Shown: one piece after another, positions 27,728 to 37,233 of the stretch
Numbering within the stretch: the first letter of the stretch is position 1
How the letters are laid out: each line of letters starts with the position of its first letter
Assembly (NCBI RefSeq): GCF_030316135.1
Contig: NZ_CP128185.1
Span: 2,232,001 to 2,296,000 of the forward strand
Reading direction: 5' to 3'
Length of the DNA stretch: 64,000 bases
From: Aliiglaciecola sp. LCG003
Lineage (GTDB): Bacteria; Pseudomonadota; Gammaproteobacteria; Enterobacterales; Alteromonadaceae
The notes under the pieces: generated by a model
Told to the model about the DNA's origin: nothing
The model's input: the letters and a program-made list of their open reading frames with translations, nothing else
The model's database searches: none
Made by a program: the position numbers and the translations under genes

Positions 27728-27947
27728 ATCCTCTCTAAGTTAACAACAACATTGAGTTAATCAGGGCTAACAAAAAACAATATTATGAATACTTTTACGG
27801 TAAAAAAAGTATTCGAAATCATGGCTTTTCAATATTATACCTTTAGGTCATAATAAATGTTCAAGTTAAGATGTTCATTTCAACTTTAGTCTACAAGCTG
27901 GGATTAACATATTTTATCGGCTAAACTATTGCTTACTGAATATTTAA

Positions 27948-28904
27948 TTGTCTGAACATTATAAAATAAATGGAGTTTTTTTGTTTACTCATGATTTTTA
28001 CACTGAATCTGAAAAATTTTTAGACCATGCGCGCATTCTAATTGTAGATGATCATGATATAAATCTAGAAATTATTAAAGCCCACCTCTCTCCCCTATAC
28101 GATGTCTATACTGCCAAATCAGGTGAAGAAGCCCTAGAATTCTGTTATCGAAAGCAACCTGATCTGGTCATTATGGACGTACAAATGCCCGGCATGGGGG
28201 GTCTCAAAGCCTGCCAATATATTAAAAATGAGCCGGTGTTATGTAATATTCCCGTGTTATTCGCCACAGCCTTGGATAAACCTTCCGATGAAGCAACTTG
28301 CTGGAATGCAGGGGGAAGCGATTTTATTACCAAGCCCATTTCCCCTGAGACATTACTCAATCGAGTCAAAGCTCAGCTCAAGTATAAACTGCAAACTGAC
28401 ACCCTTAGAGAATTTGCTTTTTTAGATGGTTTGACCGGTATCTACAATCGTCGATATTTTGATGATTGCTGTAAGCGACAAGTGGGCTTGGCTAATCGAA
28501 AGGAGCAACCTCTGAGTTTATTAATGATCGATATCGATTATTTTAAACAATACAATGACCACTTTGGACACCTTGCAGGCGATGACACCCTCAAGGTAAC
28601 TGCCGAAAAAATAGTTACCACCTTAAAGCGCCCTACTGACTTTGCTTGTCGCTATGGTGGCGAAGAGTTTGCTTGCTTACTTCCTGATACTGATAAGGAA
28701 GGAGCAGCTTATATCGCAGAGGAACTCATTCGTGCGGTGAATAGTTTAAAAATATACCATCCAAAGTCTCCCTTTAATTATGTCAGCATTAGTGTGGGTA
28801 TTGGTTGTATAGATGAACAAATCGATACTGGAGATTTACTGATAAACAGCGCTGATAAACAGTTATATAAAGCCAAAAATTATGGAAGGAAGTGTTGGGC
28901 TTAG
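27948..28904 (+). CDS. Response regulator with GGDEF domain (diguanylate cyclase), paralogue
   Basis: 318 aa with the same architecture as the divergent neighbour: receiver domain with VDDHD, MDVQMPGMGG and ITKPIS, then a GGDEF domain with LTGIYNRRYFD, IDIDYFKQYND, an RPTD I-site and GGEEF. The start is uncertain: the longest form uses TTG at 27948, and no ATG occurs before the receiver domain. The product has about 25 residues ahead of the first receiver strand. The stop overlaps the convergent binding-protein stop at 28901 by a few bases. It is likely active in c-di-GMP synthesis. Confidence 0.91.
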   Translation: MSEHYKINGVFLFTHDFYTESEKFLDHARILIVDDHDINLEIIKAHLSPLYDVYTAKSGEEALEFCYRKQPDLVIMDVQMPGMGGLKACQYIKNEPVLCNIPVLFATALDKPSDEATCWNAGGSDFITKPISPETLLNRVKAQLKYKLQTDTLREFAFLDGLTGIYNRRYFDDCCKRQVGLANRKEQPLSLLMIDIDYFKQYNDHFGHLAGDDTLKVTAEKIVTTLKRPTDFACRYGGEEFACLLPDTDKEGAAYIAEELIRAVNSLKIYHPKSPFNYVSISVGIGCIDEQIDTGDLLINSADKQLYKAKNYGRKCWA

Positions 28905-29692
28905 TAATCTAATTCATTTGCATAGTAAGTTTGTCTTATACGCGCAAAATCGCCATTTTTCGACCCTTCAACTAAAATTCTCTCAAGTTCAGGCACGCGA
29001 TCAATCAAACTTGATTGTTTACTTATAGCAAAATAATACTGTTGCTGACTCGCTGGCTGGAAGTTAGCTGGCACAATAGTATTATGGGTACTAATAGTGT
29101 TTAACATGGCATAAGTACTTTGCGGGAAATGAATAAACCCCTCGGCTCTCCCCCGGTCTAATAACTGAATTTTCTGTTCTAATGTAGATACTTCAACGAG
29201 GTTTAACCTTGGTCGTTTAGTTCGTGCTGAAAAATATTCTGCTTTGATTGTGCCTGCTATATGCACTTTTGCTAAAGCAGAAATACTGGTTAATGTTTCT
29301 TGATCTTGAACACGGACAAAAAGCACTTGTTGAATTGATTCATAATTTGGTTTTAGGTAAATCAGTTCTTTAATTTCAATACGCCCTTCTTTTAGGCCAA
29401 CCATGATATCTAAATCACCGTGACGTAACTCTACCAATCTTCTGGCAAAAGGAAGGTAGCTAACAACCAGTTTAGCATTCAATTTATCCGCAAGATAAGC
29501 CAAATACTGCCTATGTAGGCCGTCTGGGAATTCAGGGGATACAGCAGAACGTATTTGCAACTGCGAATAAGCAGCAGGACAAACCAACATGAATGCTAGC
29601 AGCCAAATTGTGGAAAGATGAAGTTTGAACAACGAATTAACTTTGTGGTACAGATATTTGATTAATGTCGCATGATCATTAACGCATTTCAA
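28901..29692 (-). CDS. Periplasmic solute-binding protein (family 3-like)
   Basis: 263 aa in the longest form, from a TTG. A later in-frame TTG (MFKLHLSTIWLLAF) would give a more normal signal peptide, with cleavage after AAYSQ. The mature part shows SBP_bac_3-type features: LQIRSAVSPEFPDGLH, LADKLNAKLVVSYLPFARRL, LRHGDLDIMVGLKEG and a later LLDRGRAEGFIHFPQST. No transport genes are nearby. It is convergent with a GGDEF regulator, so it may feed a signalling system (inference). It resembles the orphan binding protein at 6331 in type but not closely in sequence. Confidence 0.7.
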   Translation of the reverse strand: MKCVNDHATLIKYLYHKVNSLFKLHLSTIWLLAFMLVCPAAYSQLQIRSAVSPEFPDGLHRQYLAYLADKLNAKLVVSYLPFARRLVELRHGDLDIMVGLKEGRIEIKELIYLKPNYESIQQVLFVRVQDQETLTSISALAKVHIAGTIKAEYFSARTKRPRLNLVEVSTLEQKIQLLDRGRAEGFIHFPQSTYAMLNTISTHNTIVPANFQPASQQQYYFAISKQSSLIDRVPELERILVEGSKNGDFARIRQTYYANELDY

Positions 29693-29783
29693 CTTTTGTG
29701 CGTAGATTAATCACCCTTTGAGAGTACAAAATAATTCACACCAAGGACAGTTATCACCTTAGCTCGCTGCAGAACATCAATCT

Positions 29784-30035
29784 TTATCGGTTGTGGTCTT
29801 TTAACCACTCATTCAATAACTTAATTTGGCCACATTTATAGGCTGCGTAGGTTATGCGTAACGCATTTGATAACACTTCATTGTCGGTCCACTTGGTTTT
29901 TTCACGAATATCATCATAACAGCTCATAGCCTCTTTACTTACATAGCCTCGCACATGCTTATGACCTAGTTCTTTTTGGCGCTGACGATAACGTCGTTGT
30001 TTTTCTGCATTGGCACTTTTTTGTTTTTTTTCCAC
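29784..30035 (-). CDS. Small basic hypothetical protein, 83 aa
   Basis: The N-terminus is rich in Lys/Arg/Gln (AEKQRRYRQRQKELGHKH). A short strand (VRGYVSK) and two predicted helices follow, reminiscent of ribbon-helix-helix DNA-binding proteins. It is divergent from fabA, 140 bases away, and has a normal ATG. I do not recognise a named family. A DNA- or RNA-binding role is plausible from charge and shape only. Confidence 0.6.
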   Translation of the reverse strand: MEKKQKSANAEKQRRYRQRQKELGHKHVRGYVSKEAMSCYDDIREKTKWTDNEVLSNALRITYAAYKCGQIKLLNEWLKDHNR

Positions 30036-30116
30036 TTAAAAACCTATTTATTGCTTAGTTTCACCGCAGTGTAAAAGGAATTTACCAATACTGCAGCATT
30101 ATTTCACTGTTCAGAG

Positions 30117-30145
30117 TTGTTAAGCGTACAACTGTTCGCTAAATT
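30117..30145 (+). promoter_or_regulatory. Predicted fabA promoter with a FabR-like operator
   Basis: TTGTTA (30117-30122), 17 bases, TAAATT (30140-30145) form a plausible sigma-70 promoter 31 bases before fabA. Its spacer contains AGCGTACAACTGTTCGCT (30123-30140), a near-perfect palindrome with 7 of 8 half-site pairs. It matches the FabR box known upstream of fabA and fabB in enterobacteria and vibrios. Binding there would block RNA polymerase, so unsaturated fatty-acid synthesis is probably under FabR-type repression. Confidence 0.7.
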
Positions 30146-30175
30146 AGACTCCTTTATAGCAGCGATGATGAATAG

Positions 30176-30694
30176 ATGAGCGAATTTAAATCAAGTTTTA
30201 ACAAAGAAGACCTTTTGGCTTGTAGCAGGGGTGAATTGTTTGGTCCAGGCAATAGTCAGTTGCCGGCGCCCAATATGTTAATGATGGACCGCATTGTGAC
30301 TATCAGTGAAACAGGTGGTAAGTTTGATAAGGGCTATATTATTGCCGAATTAGATATCACACCAGATTTATGGTTTTTCGATTGTCACTTTCCTGGCGAT
30401 CCCGTGATGCCTGGATGTCTAGGTTTGGATGCCATGTGGCAACTAGTTGGTTTTTTCTTAGGTTGGTGTGGTGGTCCTGGTAAAGGTCGCGCCTTGGGTG
30501 TGGGTGAAGTGAAATTTACTGGACAAATATTACCAACGGCTAAGAAAGTCACCTACAAAATAGATATGAAGCGAGTCATTAAGCGCAAACTATTCATGGG
30601 AATGGCTGATGGTGTGGTAGAGGTCGACGGTCGTGAAATTTATGCTGCAGATAATCTTAAAGTAGGATTGTTTCAGGATACTAGTAATTTCTAA
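30176..30694 (+). CDS. fabA: 3-hydroxydecanoyl-ACP dehydratase/isomerase FabA
   Basis: 172 aa, the usual length. The catalytic His lies in [23 protein letters not shown] (about residue 70) together with the conserved Asp/Gly loop. The ending [30 protein letters not shown] is family-standard. It dehydrates 3-hydroxydecanoyl-ACP and isomerises the product, opening the unsaturated branch of fatty-acid synthesis. A strong terminator follows, and rmf is convergent behind it, as in enterics. Confidence 0.97.
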   Translation: MSEFKSSFNKEDLLACSRGELFGPGNSQLPAPNMLMMDRIVTISETGGKFDKGYIIAELDITPDLWFFDCHFPGDPVMPGCLGLDAMWQLVGFFLGWCGGPGKGRALGVGEVKFTGQILPTAKKVTYKIDMKRVIKRKLFMGMADGVVEVDGREIYAADNLKVGLFQDTSNF

Positions 30695-30717
30695 GCTGGC
30701 CTTTTAGCCAAATAATT

Positions 30718-30743
30718 AAAAGCCCCTTTAAAGGGGCTTTTTT
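30718..30743. terminator. Bidirectional terminator between fabA and rmf
   Basis: AAAAGCCCC and GGGGCTTTT arms around TTTAAA, with A and T runs on both sides. It lies 24 bases after fabA and directly beside the rmf stop, so it serves both convergent genes. Confidence 0.9.
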
Positions 30744-30746
30744 GTA

Positions 30747-30923
30747 TCAGCGGTTACTTAATCCTAGATTCCTATCTTCTATGGCTTCTCGCCATCCGCC
30801 TAACCACTGAGAACGGGATTCGATTGTTTGGAATGGGCAATTTTCTTTAGAACGACCTGATATACCTGCTTGATAGCCTTTTGAATGAGCACGGGAAAGT
30901 TTATCTCTTTTTTGTCTTTTCAT
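30747..30923 (-). CDS. rmf: Ribosome modulation factor Rmf
   Basis: 58 aa from ATG 30923 (MKRQKRDKLSRAHSKGYQAG ... SQWLGGWREAIEDR), nearly colinear with E. coli RMF. The frame is open further upstream (to 30971), but the family begins exactly at this Met, so the shorter start is chosen. RMF binds 30S ribosomes in stationary phase and drives formation of inactive 100S dimers. It is convergent with fabA, the same neighbour as in E. coli. Confidence 0.96.
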   Translation of the reverse strand: MKRQKRDKLSRAHSKGYQAGISGRSKENCPFQTIESRSQWLGGWREAIEDRNLGLSNR

Positions 30924-31176
30924 TGAGTAACCTCTTTTAGAAAAATTTGCGATTGTGGTTATTGCGACCACATAATTGAGAGTATATGAAGATGAAAATG
31001 GTTCAATGTCATTAAGTACAATTATCCATCAGTTTGGTGTATTCCTATGATTCATAAGGAATTTTTCTTTTACAACAAATTCAACTAAAGGTTATAATTT
31101 TAATTACCATTTAATATTGCAGATTTATTACACCTTTAATTTCCGTAAGTTACGAACAAAAGTTTTATTTGGGTTA

Positions 31177-31206
31177 AAAAAAACCTCGTCCGAGGACGAG
31201 GTTTTT
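31177..31206 (-). terminator. Terminator after the DUF3466 gene
   Basis: CCTCGTCC and GGACGAGG pair perfectly around GA, flanked by A and T runs. It lies 21 bases beyond the DUF3466 stop on the minus strand. Confidence 0.9.
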
Positions 31207-31226
31207 AAATTGCTTAAAGGCTTTAC

Positions 31227-32930
31227 TTAACGCTTAAACACTCGATGTAGGCCAACTAGCAGTAACCCGAATATAAACAGGCCATTACTTCCGCCTTTAC
31301 GCTTAACGGGCTCTGTTATCAGTCGACAATCGTCGATTGTACCACTTGGAATTGGAACCAACTTAACCGCTACTGTGACGTTTTCAAAAATAGTGTTACC
31401 TCGTTCATCAAGAGCCAATTGACCGGTTACATCATTTACTTCACGATAGATAACAGCTGTTGCCGAGATCTCATCGTTATCATTGATATCATTGGCTTGC
31501 ACTATAGTGTACGGAGTGTCACAACTTAATAAGGTATTTATATTGGTAAAAGTATCTTCATCTACGCTATAAAGAAAAGCTTCACGACGTCTTACCCCGG
31601 TTAGGCTAGTATCAACTTCCCCTTCCCCTACTACTAAATTATTGTTGTTGATCGCTCGAGCGACACTAGATGAGGTATTGAAAAAATCATCAGGGAAATT
31701 GGTAAATTCTCCTTGATAATCATGCACGAAAAATTTTGTTCTAACTGCACCATTGATGATGATTTGCGCTTGACCTACTACTAGATCGTTGTCATTTATA
31801 TCGCTCGCTTGACTTTGAATATAGATTTGGTCATCTATAAATCCAAAGGCTTCTTCACCATCAAAAACGGCTGCCTGCTGAACCACTATGTTCTCTGAAT
31901 CCTGGTAATAAGTATCAGACACACCGGCTGCAATGCCATTATTGTTAATCGCTTTGGCAGTACTGGCATAAAACTTTTCATTCCCCGGCTGAGGATTAAT
32001 CAATATGCCTAATTCTCGGCTACTCAATAATTGACCTGAAGAGTCGAAACGCCAAATCATTCCCCGGCGTCGAAAGACTTTATCAACGGGTCTAACATTA
32101 CTTTGACTGTTACTTGCAATCGTATTCAAATAGGAATCGAAAATACTACGTATACAGGCTTCATAGGGTACATCACCACGTAAATCTGGGTCTTCACACT
32201 GATCTGTTAGTTCTTCGAAGCTATCAACAACTTCGATTGAACCTGCGCCTGCTACTTCAAAACTATCGTTTATATCAAAGGCTTCACTCACCCCGCCCAT
32301 AAAATCTTCAGTGGGGGGCACACTAAAAGTCTGACCATTGATATCGAGAAAGCCATGGGGCAGAAACTCTTGGTAATGGTAAACCAGATTATTGCCGTTT
32401 TCGTTACGATACTCAACTTTTCTAAACGGATACTCAGCAGTACCTACTGTAGCAGAAAAATTATTAATACCATGTACAGTAGTGTCTGCACTTTTGGTCA
32501 AGCCCTCCAAATCAGGTTCAATAACATCAAAGGCTTTTAATAACTCGGCCTCTGCATTATTGCTGATAAAGCTTTGCACACTGGCTAATTGTTGGAAAAA
32601 AGGGTTTGCCGAATTGCTTGAGTTAGTAATAAAACTGTACAGAATAACTAAATCTTCACGATTAATATTACCCACGGCAGCAGCGCCTAAATCCGTCAGA
32701 GTGTTTATGAGGACTTCGCTTTCAAAATTAAGCAAATCCACATCAATTGGCGGGTTAAAAGGGGTTCTAATGGTGGCGGCTACTTCTCCCTTATCATTTA
32801 TTGCAGATGCAAAGCTATACACTCCCTGATCTCTTAAGGGTAATTCTACGACTCTATATTTAGCCGCTTGCGCGGTGGCAACGGTTAATATCGAAAGAGT
32901 TAGCCCATAGGCCAGCCTACTTATTCTCAT
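31227..32930 (-). CDS. DUF3466-family exported protein with a GlyGly-CTERM-like tail
   Basis: 567 aa. A signal peptide (residues 1-22, cleavage at AQA-AK) is followed by repeated units of the INDNG/INNNN type (AINDKGEVAAT, DINDSFEVAGAG, AINNNGIAAG, DINDNDLVVGQAQ, AINNNNLVVGEGEV), suggesting a beta-propeller-like surface protein. The C-terminus is GGSNG, a hydrophobic helix, then HRVFKR. This is the GlyGly-CTERM layout recognised by rhombosortase, so the protein is probably processed and sent to the surface or secreted. It sits where pqiABC lies between uup and rmf in E. coli. Confidence 0.85.
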   Translation of the reverse strand: MRISRLAYGLTLSILTVATAQAAKYRVVELPLRDQGVYSFASAINDKGEVAATIRTPFNPPIDVDLLNFESEVLINTLTDLGAAAVGNINREDLVILYSFITNSSNSANPFFQQLASVQSFISNNAEAELLKAFDVIEPDLEGLTKSADTTVHGINNFSATVGTAEYPFRKVEYRNENGNNLVYHYQEFLPHGFLDINGQTFSVPPTEDFMGGVSEAFDINDSFEVAGAGSIEVVDSFEELTDQCEDPDLRGDVPYEACIRSIFDSYLNTIASNSQSNVRPVDKVFRRRGMIWRFDSSGQLLSSRELGILINPQPGNEKFYASTAKAINNNGIAAGVSDTYYQDSENIVVQQAAVFDGEEAFGFIDDQIYIQSQASDINDNDLVVGQAQIIINGAVRTKFFVHDYQGEFTNFPDDFFNTSSSVARAINNNNLVVGEGEVDTSLTGVRRREAFLYSVDEDTFTNINTLLSCDTPYTIVQANDINDNDEISATAVIYREVNDVTGQLALDERGNTIFENVTVAVKLVPIPSGTIDDCRLITEPVKRKGGSNGLFIFGLLLVGLHRVFKR

Positions 32931-32999
32931 TTCTTATCCTGTAAACTATTACTTGATTACTTAATATCGGCAATTAGGGTGATTCTAATATCTACTCGC

Positions 33000-34898
33000 T
33001 TATTCAGCTTGCATGCCTTCCAACTCGTCCCACCTAGCAAAGGCAGTAGCAAGCTTTGATTCTTGTGCTGATAACTCTGCAACTGCTTGATTAAAATCAT
33101 CCGCGGAGCGTTTAAACAGTTCAGGATCACTTATCTTTACCTGCAATTGACTAACCTTAACTTCTAGTTTTTCGATTTCTAGCGGTAATTTTTCCAATTC
33201 CACTTGATATTTATAAGCTAACTTTTTAACTTTACGCTTTTCTGGCTGAGCTTTATGACTCGCTGATTTTACAGAAGTTTCCTGAGGTGTCAGTTTTTTT
33301 TCTGATTCATACCAAGATTCAACATCGGTATAGCCTCCGACGAACTCTTTTAGTTTGCCCTGCCCTTCAAAGAATAGACTGCTGGTAGCGACATTATCGA
33401 CAAACTCCCTGTCGTGGCTAACCAAAATTAATGTCCCTTTGTAACTCGATAAAATCTCCTCTAATAATTCTAATGTTTCAACATCCAAATCATTGGTAGG
33501 CTCATCGAGAATTAATAGGTTATTTGGTTTGAGTAGAAGTTTCGCGAGTAAAAGACGATTCTTTTCTCCACCAGACAAGGATCTGACCGGTGAATTCACC
33601 CGCTCTGGGGTAAATAAATAATCTTGCAAGTAACTGATCACGTGCTTGCTATGACCATTTACCATCACGTCACGTTTACCATCAGCAACTGCATCAATAA
33701 CCGTTTTGTCTAGGTCAAGAGCATTTCGGTGTTGATCGAAATAAGCGGCCTGAATATTGGCCCCTTGACGAACATGGCCGGAAGTTGGTTCAAGTTGCCC
33801 CATCAATAATTTGATCAGTGTACTTTTACCACAACCATTGGGACCGATAAGGGCCAATTTGTCACCCCGAAATATACTGACTTCGAGGTTTTCAATAATC
33901 AATTTATCTTCAATGGTATAATGCAAATCTGTGGCTTCGAATACCATCTTGCCCGAGTTGCCTCCGGTGCTGACGGTAACCTTGGCGCGACCTTGTACAT
34001 TGCGTCTCTGGGCATGCTCATTACGTAATGCTTTTAATGCTCTGACACGGCCCTCATTGCGCGTACGTCTGGCCTTTATGCCCTGACGGATCCAGGTTTC
34101 TTCTTGCGACAATTTTTTGTCAAATTCGGCATTGGCATTAGCCTCAATTTGTAAATCCTGCTCTTTTTGATCAAGATAAGTTTGGTAATTGCCGGGGTAA
34201 CTGGTTAGTTTTCCCCTATCAAGATCTAAGATGCGAGTTGCTACAGAACGGATAAATGCCCGGTCATGGCTGACAAAGACGATAGCGCCTTTATAATCTT
34301 TAACAATTTCTTCTAACCACTTTATCATACTGATATCTAAGTGGTTGGTAGGCTCATCAAGTAACAGAACATCGGGATCACCCACTAGCGCTCTAGCCAA
34401 TGCCGCTTTTCTTCGCCAGCCACCGGACAAGGATGATAATTGTTGGTTTGCTTCTAAGCCGAGTAAGGTTAAAACTTGACTAATTTGTTGCTCGAACTTC
34501 CAACCATCATGATGGTCAAGTTGTTGCTGCAAATATTCTAATTTATTGAGATTTTTCTCACTGGGGTCTTCACCAATAATAGTGGTGAGGTGGAAATAAT
34601 CTTTTAGTAACTGTCCTTTTTCGGCCATCCCTTCTGCGACGTAATCAAAAAGGCTTGATTCTACGCTCTCAGGTGGGTCTTGAGCCAAGCGCGCAATTCG
34701 CACATCAGAGGATACAATCCTTTGACCATCATCTAGGGTTTGTTCTTCACCTAACACTTTCAGTAATGTCGATTTTCCGCAGCCATTACGGCCAACCAAA
34801 CATACTCGTTCTCCTGGGTGAACGACTAATTCAACATGGTCTAATAGAGCAGAATGTCCATATGCCAAACAGGCATTTTTAAGTTGTATTAAACTCAA
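33000..34898 (-). CDS. uup: ABC-F ATPase Uup
   Basis: 632 aa. Two cassettes are present: P-loop GRNGCGKSTLL and Walker [13 protein letters not shown] in the first, GPNGCGKSTLI and LLILDEPTNDLD in the second. Signatures are LSGGWRRKAAL and [11 protein letters not shown]. The C-terminal coiled coil (about 550-632, LEKLPLEIEKLEVKVSQLQVKI) is the DNA/ribosome-binding tail typical of Uup. It is soluble and ribosome-linked, and loss affects precise excision of transposons in E. coli. Its ATG overlaps the stop of the glutaredoxin-like gene (ATGA). Confidence 0.95.
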   Translation of the reverse strand: MSLIQLKNACLAYGHSALLDHVELVVHPGERVCLVGRNGCGKSTLLKVLGEEQTLDDGQRIVSSDVRIARLAQDPPESVESSLFDYVAEGMAEKGQLLKDYFHLTTIIGEDPSEKNLNKLEYLQQQLDHHDGWKFEQQISQVLTLLGLEANQQLSSLSGGWRRKAALARALVGDPDVLLLDEPTNHLDISMIKWLEEIVKDYKGAIVFVSHDRAFIRSVATRILDLDRGKLTSYPGNYQTYLDQKEQDLQIEANANAEFDKKLSQEETWIRQGIKARRTRNEGRVRALKALRNEHAQRRNVQGRAKVTVSTGGNSGKMVFEATDLHYTIEDKLIIENLEVSIFRGDKLALIGPNGCGKSTLIKLLMGQLEPTSGHVRQGANIQAAYFDQHRNALDLDKTVIDAVADGKRDVMVNGHSKHVISYLQDYLFTPERVNSPVRSLSGGEKNRLLLAKLLLKPNNLLILDEPTNDLDVETLELLEEILSSYKGTLILVSHDREFVDNVATSSLFFEGQGKLKEFVGGYTDVESWYESEKKLTPQETSVKSASHKAQPEKRKVKKLAYKYQVELEKLPLEIEKLEVKVSQLQVKISDPELFKRSADDFNQAVAELSAQESKLATAFARWDELEGMQAE

Positions 34899-35128
34899 TT
34901 TAAAAACTCACTTAGTAGGTCAGCGTCAAACGGCCAAGCTAATTCTTGTTGATTATCCTGACGTTTTAAGACTGGGATCCTGGCACCATAAAGGTGATAA
35001 AGTGCAGGATCTGACTTCACATCAAGCTTGATAATTTCAATCGATTGATTGCGAGGGTGTTGATCTAGCAACTGCTGTGCTAAATCACATAAATGACATT
35101 GTTGACCGCTAAAAAATTGTAACTGCAT
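34895..35128 (-). CDS. Glutaredoxin-like (DUF836) small thiol protein
   Basis: 77 aa thioredoxin-fold domain. An N-terminal strand leads to the redox motif CHLC (residues 11-14), then the second strand EIIKLDVKSDPALYHLYGARIPVL with the cis-Pro in RIPVL. This is the glutaredoxin-family DUF836 pattern. It is two bases after rlmL and overlaps uup by four bases, so the three genes are translated together. The redox partner is unknown. Confidence 0.88.
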   Translation of the reverse strand: MQLQFFSGQQCHLCDLAQQLLDQHPRNQSIEIIKLDVKSDPALYHLYGARIPVLKRQDNQQELAWPFDADLLSEFLN

Positions 35129-35130
35129 AA

Positions 35131-37233
35131 CTATGATCCGCTATCCGTTAACAACCAACAATGATGTATTTTGGGGTTACGTTTAAAATCTTCTGGCAGA
35201 GTTTTCTGAGTCCAATCCTCAATCTTAAAACCTAAATCCCCAACCGCCTGTTGGTCTAACTTAAAGCTACGTAAATTATTTGAAAAAACTATCTCGCCAC
35301 CGGGACGCAGGCACTTTTTCGCATTGGCCAACAGGCCTAAGTAATCCCGTTGCACATCCCAGGTATTTTCCATACGTTTAGAATTGGAAAAAGACGGTGG
35401 GTCGATAAACAGTAGATCATATTGCTGATCGTGACGCTCTAACCAAGTTAAACAATCTGCTTGAACGAATTCGAAGGCACCTTGGAGTTTATTTAGCTGC
35501 ACATTTTCTCGTGCCCATTGTATGTAGGTTTTTGACATGTCGACAGTAGTGACTGAGCGCGCACCACCTAGGCCTGCATGCACGGACACGCTACCAGTGT
35601 AAGCAAACAAATTCAGCACATCTTTATTTTTGCTACGCTGCTGGATCAATTGGCGAGTGATCCTATGGTCTAAAAATAAACCTGTATCCAAATAATCACT
35701 CAAATTGACTATAAATTGTGCGCCATTTTCATGTACTTTTAAGCCCACATTGCGCTCTGATACCTTGTTGTACTGATTACTGCCTTTTTGTTGTTGGCGT
35801 GTTTTCACCACAATATTATTCGCTGGAACGCCAGTTGCGCTGGGCAAAGCGATTAAGATTTCATGTAATCTTTTTCTAGCTTTTTGCTCTGGTACATCCT
35901 TGGGTGGTGCATATTCTTGTACCACCAACCAATCTGCGTAGCGGTCGATTGCGGCATTGTATTCTGGTAAATCAGCGTCGTAAATTCTATAACAATCAGT
36001 GTCTTGTTGTTTTAACCAACGACTCAAAGATTTTAAATTTTTACTAAGACGATTCGCAAAGTCAGAGTTAATACTTTGCTGTTCTCTGATCTGGCAATTC
36101 TTTTCATCTAACAGATAATTGACCAACACACATTCGATTGGCCCATTCATGATCCCGTAGTCTTTCTTAGCGACAAATTTTAATTGCTTTAACAGGTCGC
36201 GATTAGCCGTTAGTAGACTCATATGCCAGCCTTGGAAATGCATTTTCAAATGCTCGCCCCACGCTTGGAATACAGGCAACAATTCAGTCAGCTCACTTAA
36301 CCGTTCGCCATAGGGAGGATTCGACACTATCACCCCAGGGGCGCTGTCGAGTTGTAATTTGGTGGCATCAGAATTAAAGAAGGTGATCCATTGATATACC
36401 CCTGCCGCATCGGCATTTTGCTTGGCATGATTGAGCACCCGTTTATCCATATCGTTGGCAAAAATGGATACTTTAGGCGTAACTGCTTCCGATTTAGCCT
36501 TCTCTACCGCCTCTAGCCATAAGCTTTCGTCATGCTTTAACCAGTTATCAAATCCCCATGCAGCTCGATTTACACCCGGGGCAATATTGCCAGCCATTAA
36601 AGCCGCTTCAATCGCTATGGTCCCGGAACCGCACATAGGGTCGAAAAGGGGCAACTGGTGATTTTTGGTCCACCCGCTGCGGATTAACATTGCGCAGGCA
36701 ATATGTTCTTTTAGCGGCGCTTTACCGGTTTGTTGACGGTAATGACGCTGATGTAAACTTTTGCCAGAAATATCGATATAAATTTCGATATTCTCTCGAC
36801 GGGCACGGGCTTGAATACGAATATCTGGTCGGGTTTTATCTACATTTGGACGCTCACCAAATCGCTGAGTGAACTGATCTACAATAGCATCTTTGACTTT
36901 TAGCGCACCAAACTGAGTATTATTGATGGTGCGGTTAGTTCCGATAAAGTCAACGGCAAAGGTATTATTCAGGGCAAAGTGATGGGCCCACTCAACCTCG
37001 GTGACTATCTGATACAAATCTTCGGCATTATCTATTTTGCCTTGCGCGACCTTAATCAGCACTCGATTGGCTAATCTGGACCATAGACATATCTGATAAA
37101 CATCGGACAGCTCTCCGCTAAAATAAACTTGGCCTGGCCGCTGACTAATTTGCCTTTGGTCACATAACTGCGACACTTCTTCTAAAAGCAAATCATCCAG
37201 ACCTTTGGAAGTGGTAACTGTGATATCTAACAT
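35131..37233 (-). CDS. rlmL: 23S rRNA G2445/G2069 methyltransferase RlmL (RlmKL)
   Basis: About 700 aa bifunctional enzyme. The N-terminal THUMP domain and first methyltransferase (about 1-380) carry FDPMCGSGTIAIEAAL and the target-binding IVSNPPYGERL. The second methyltransferase (about 450-700, RlmK) carries VLNLFAYTGSVSVHAGLGG and DLLFIDPPSFSNSKR. The first makes m2G2445, the second m7G2069. The ATG at 37233 is preferred over an upstream TTG. It lies downstream of zapC, as in E. coli, but without ycbX between them. Confidence 0.96.
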   Translation of the reverse strand: MLDITVTTSKGLDDLLLEEVSQLCDQRQISQRPGQVYFSGELSDVYQICLWSRLANRVLIKVAQGKIDNAEDLYQIVTEVEWAHHFALNNTFAVDFIGTNRTINNTQFGALKVKDAIVDQFTQRFGERPNVDKTRPDIRIQARARRENIEIYIDISGKSLHQRHYRQQTGKAPLKEHIACAMLIRSGWTKNHQLPLFDPMCGSGTIAIEAALMAGNIAPGVNRAAWGFDNWLKHDESLWLEAVEKAKSEAVTPKVSIFANDMDKRVLNHAKQNADAAGVYQWITFFNSDATKLQLDSAPGVIVSNPPYGERLSELTELLPVFQAWGEHLKMHFQGWHMSLLTANRDLLKQLKFVAKKDYGIMNGPIECVLVNYLLDEKNCQIREQQSINSDFANRLSKNLKSLSRWLKQQDTDCYRIYDADLPEYNAAIDRYADWLVVQEYAPPKDVPEQKARKRLHEILIALPSATGVPANNIVVKTRQQQKGSNQYNKVSERNVGLKVHENGAQFIVNLSDYLDTGLFLDHRITRQLIQQRSKNKDVLNLFAYTGSVSVHAGLGGARSVTTVDMSKTYIQWARENVQLNKLQGAFEFVQADCLTWLERHDQQYDLLFIDPPSFSNSKRMENTWDVQRDYLGLLANAKKCLRPGGEIVFSNNLRSFKLDQQAVGDLGFKIEDWTQKTLPEDFKRNPKIHHCWLLTDSGS

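Noticed and set aside
30924-30971. 16-codon upstream extension of rmf
   Set aside because: RMF proteins begin exactly at MKRQKRD; the extension is unlike any family member.
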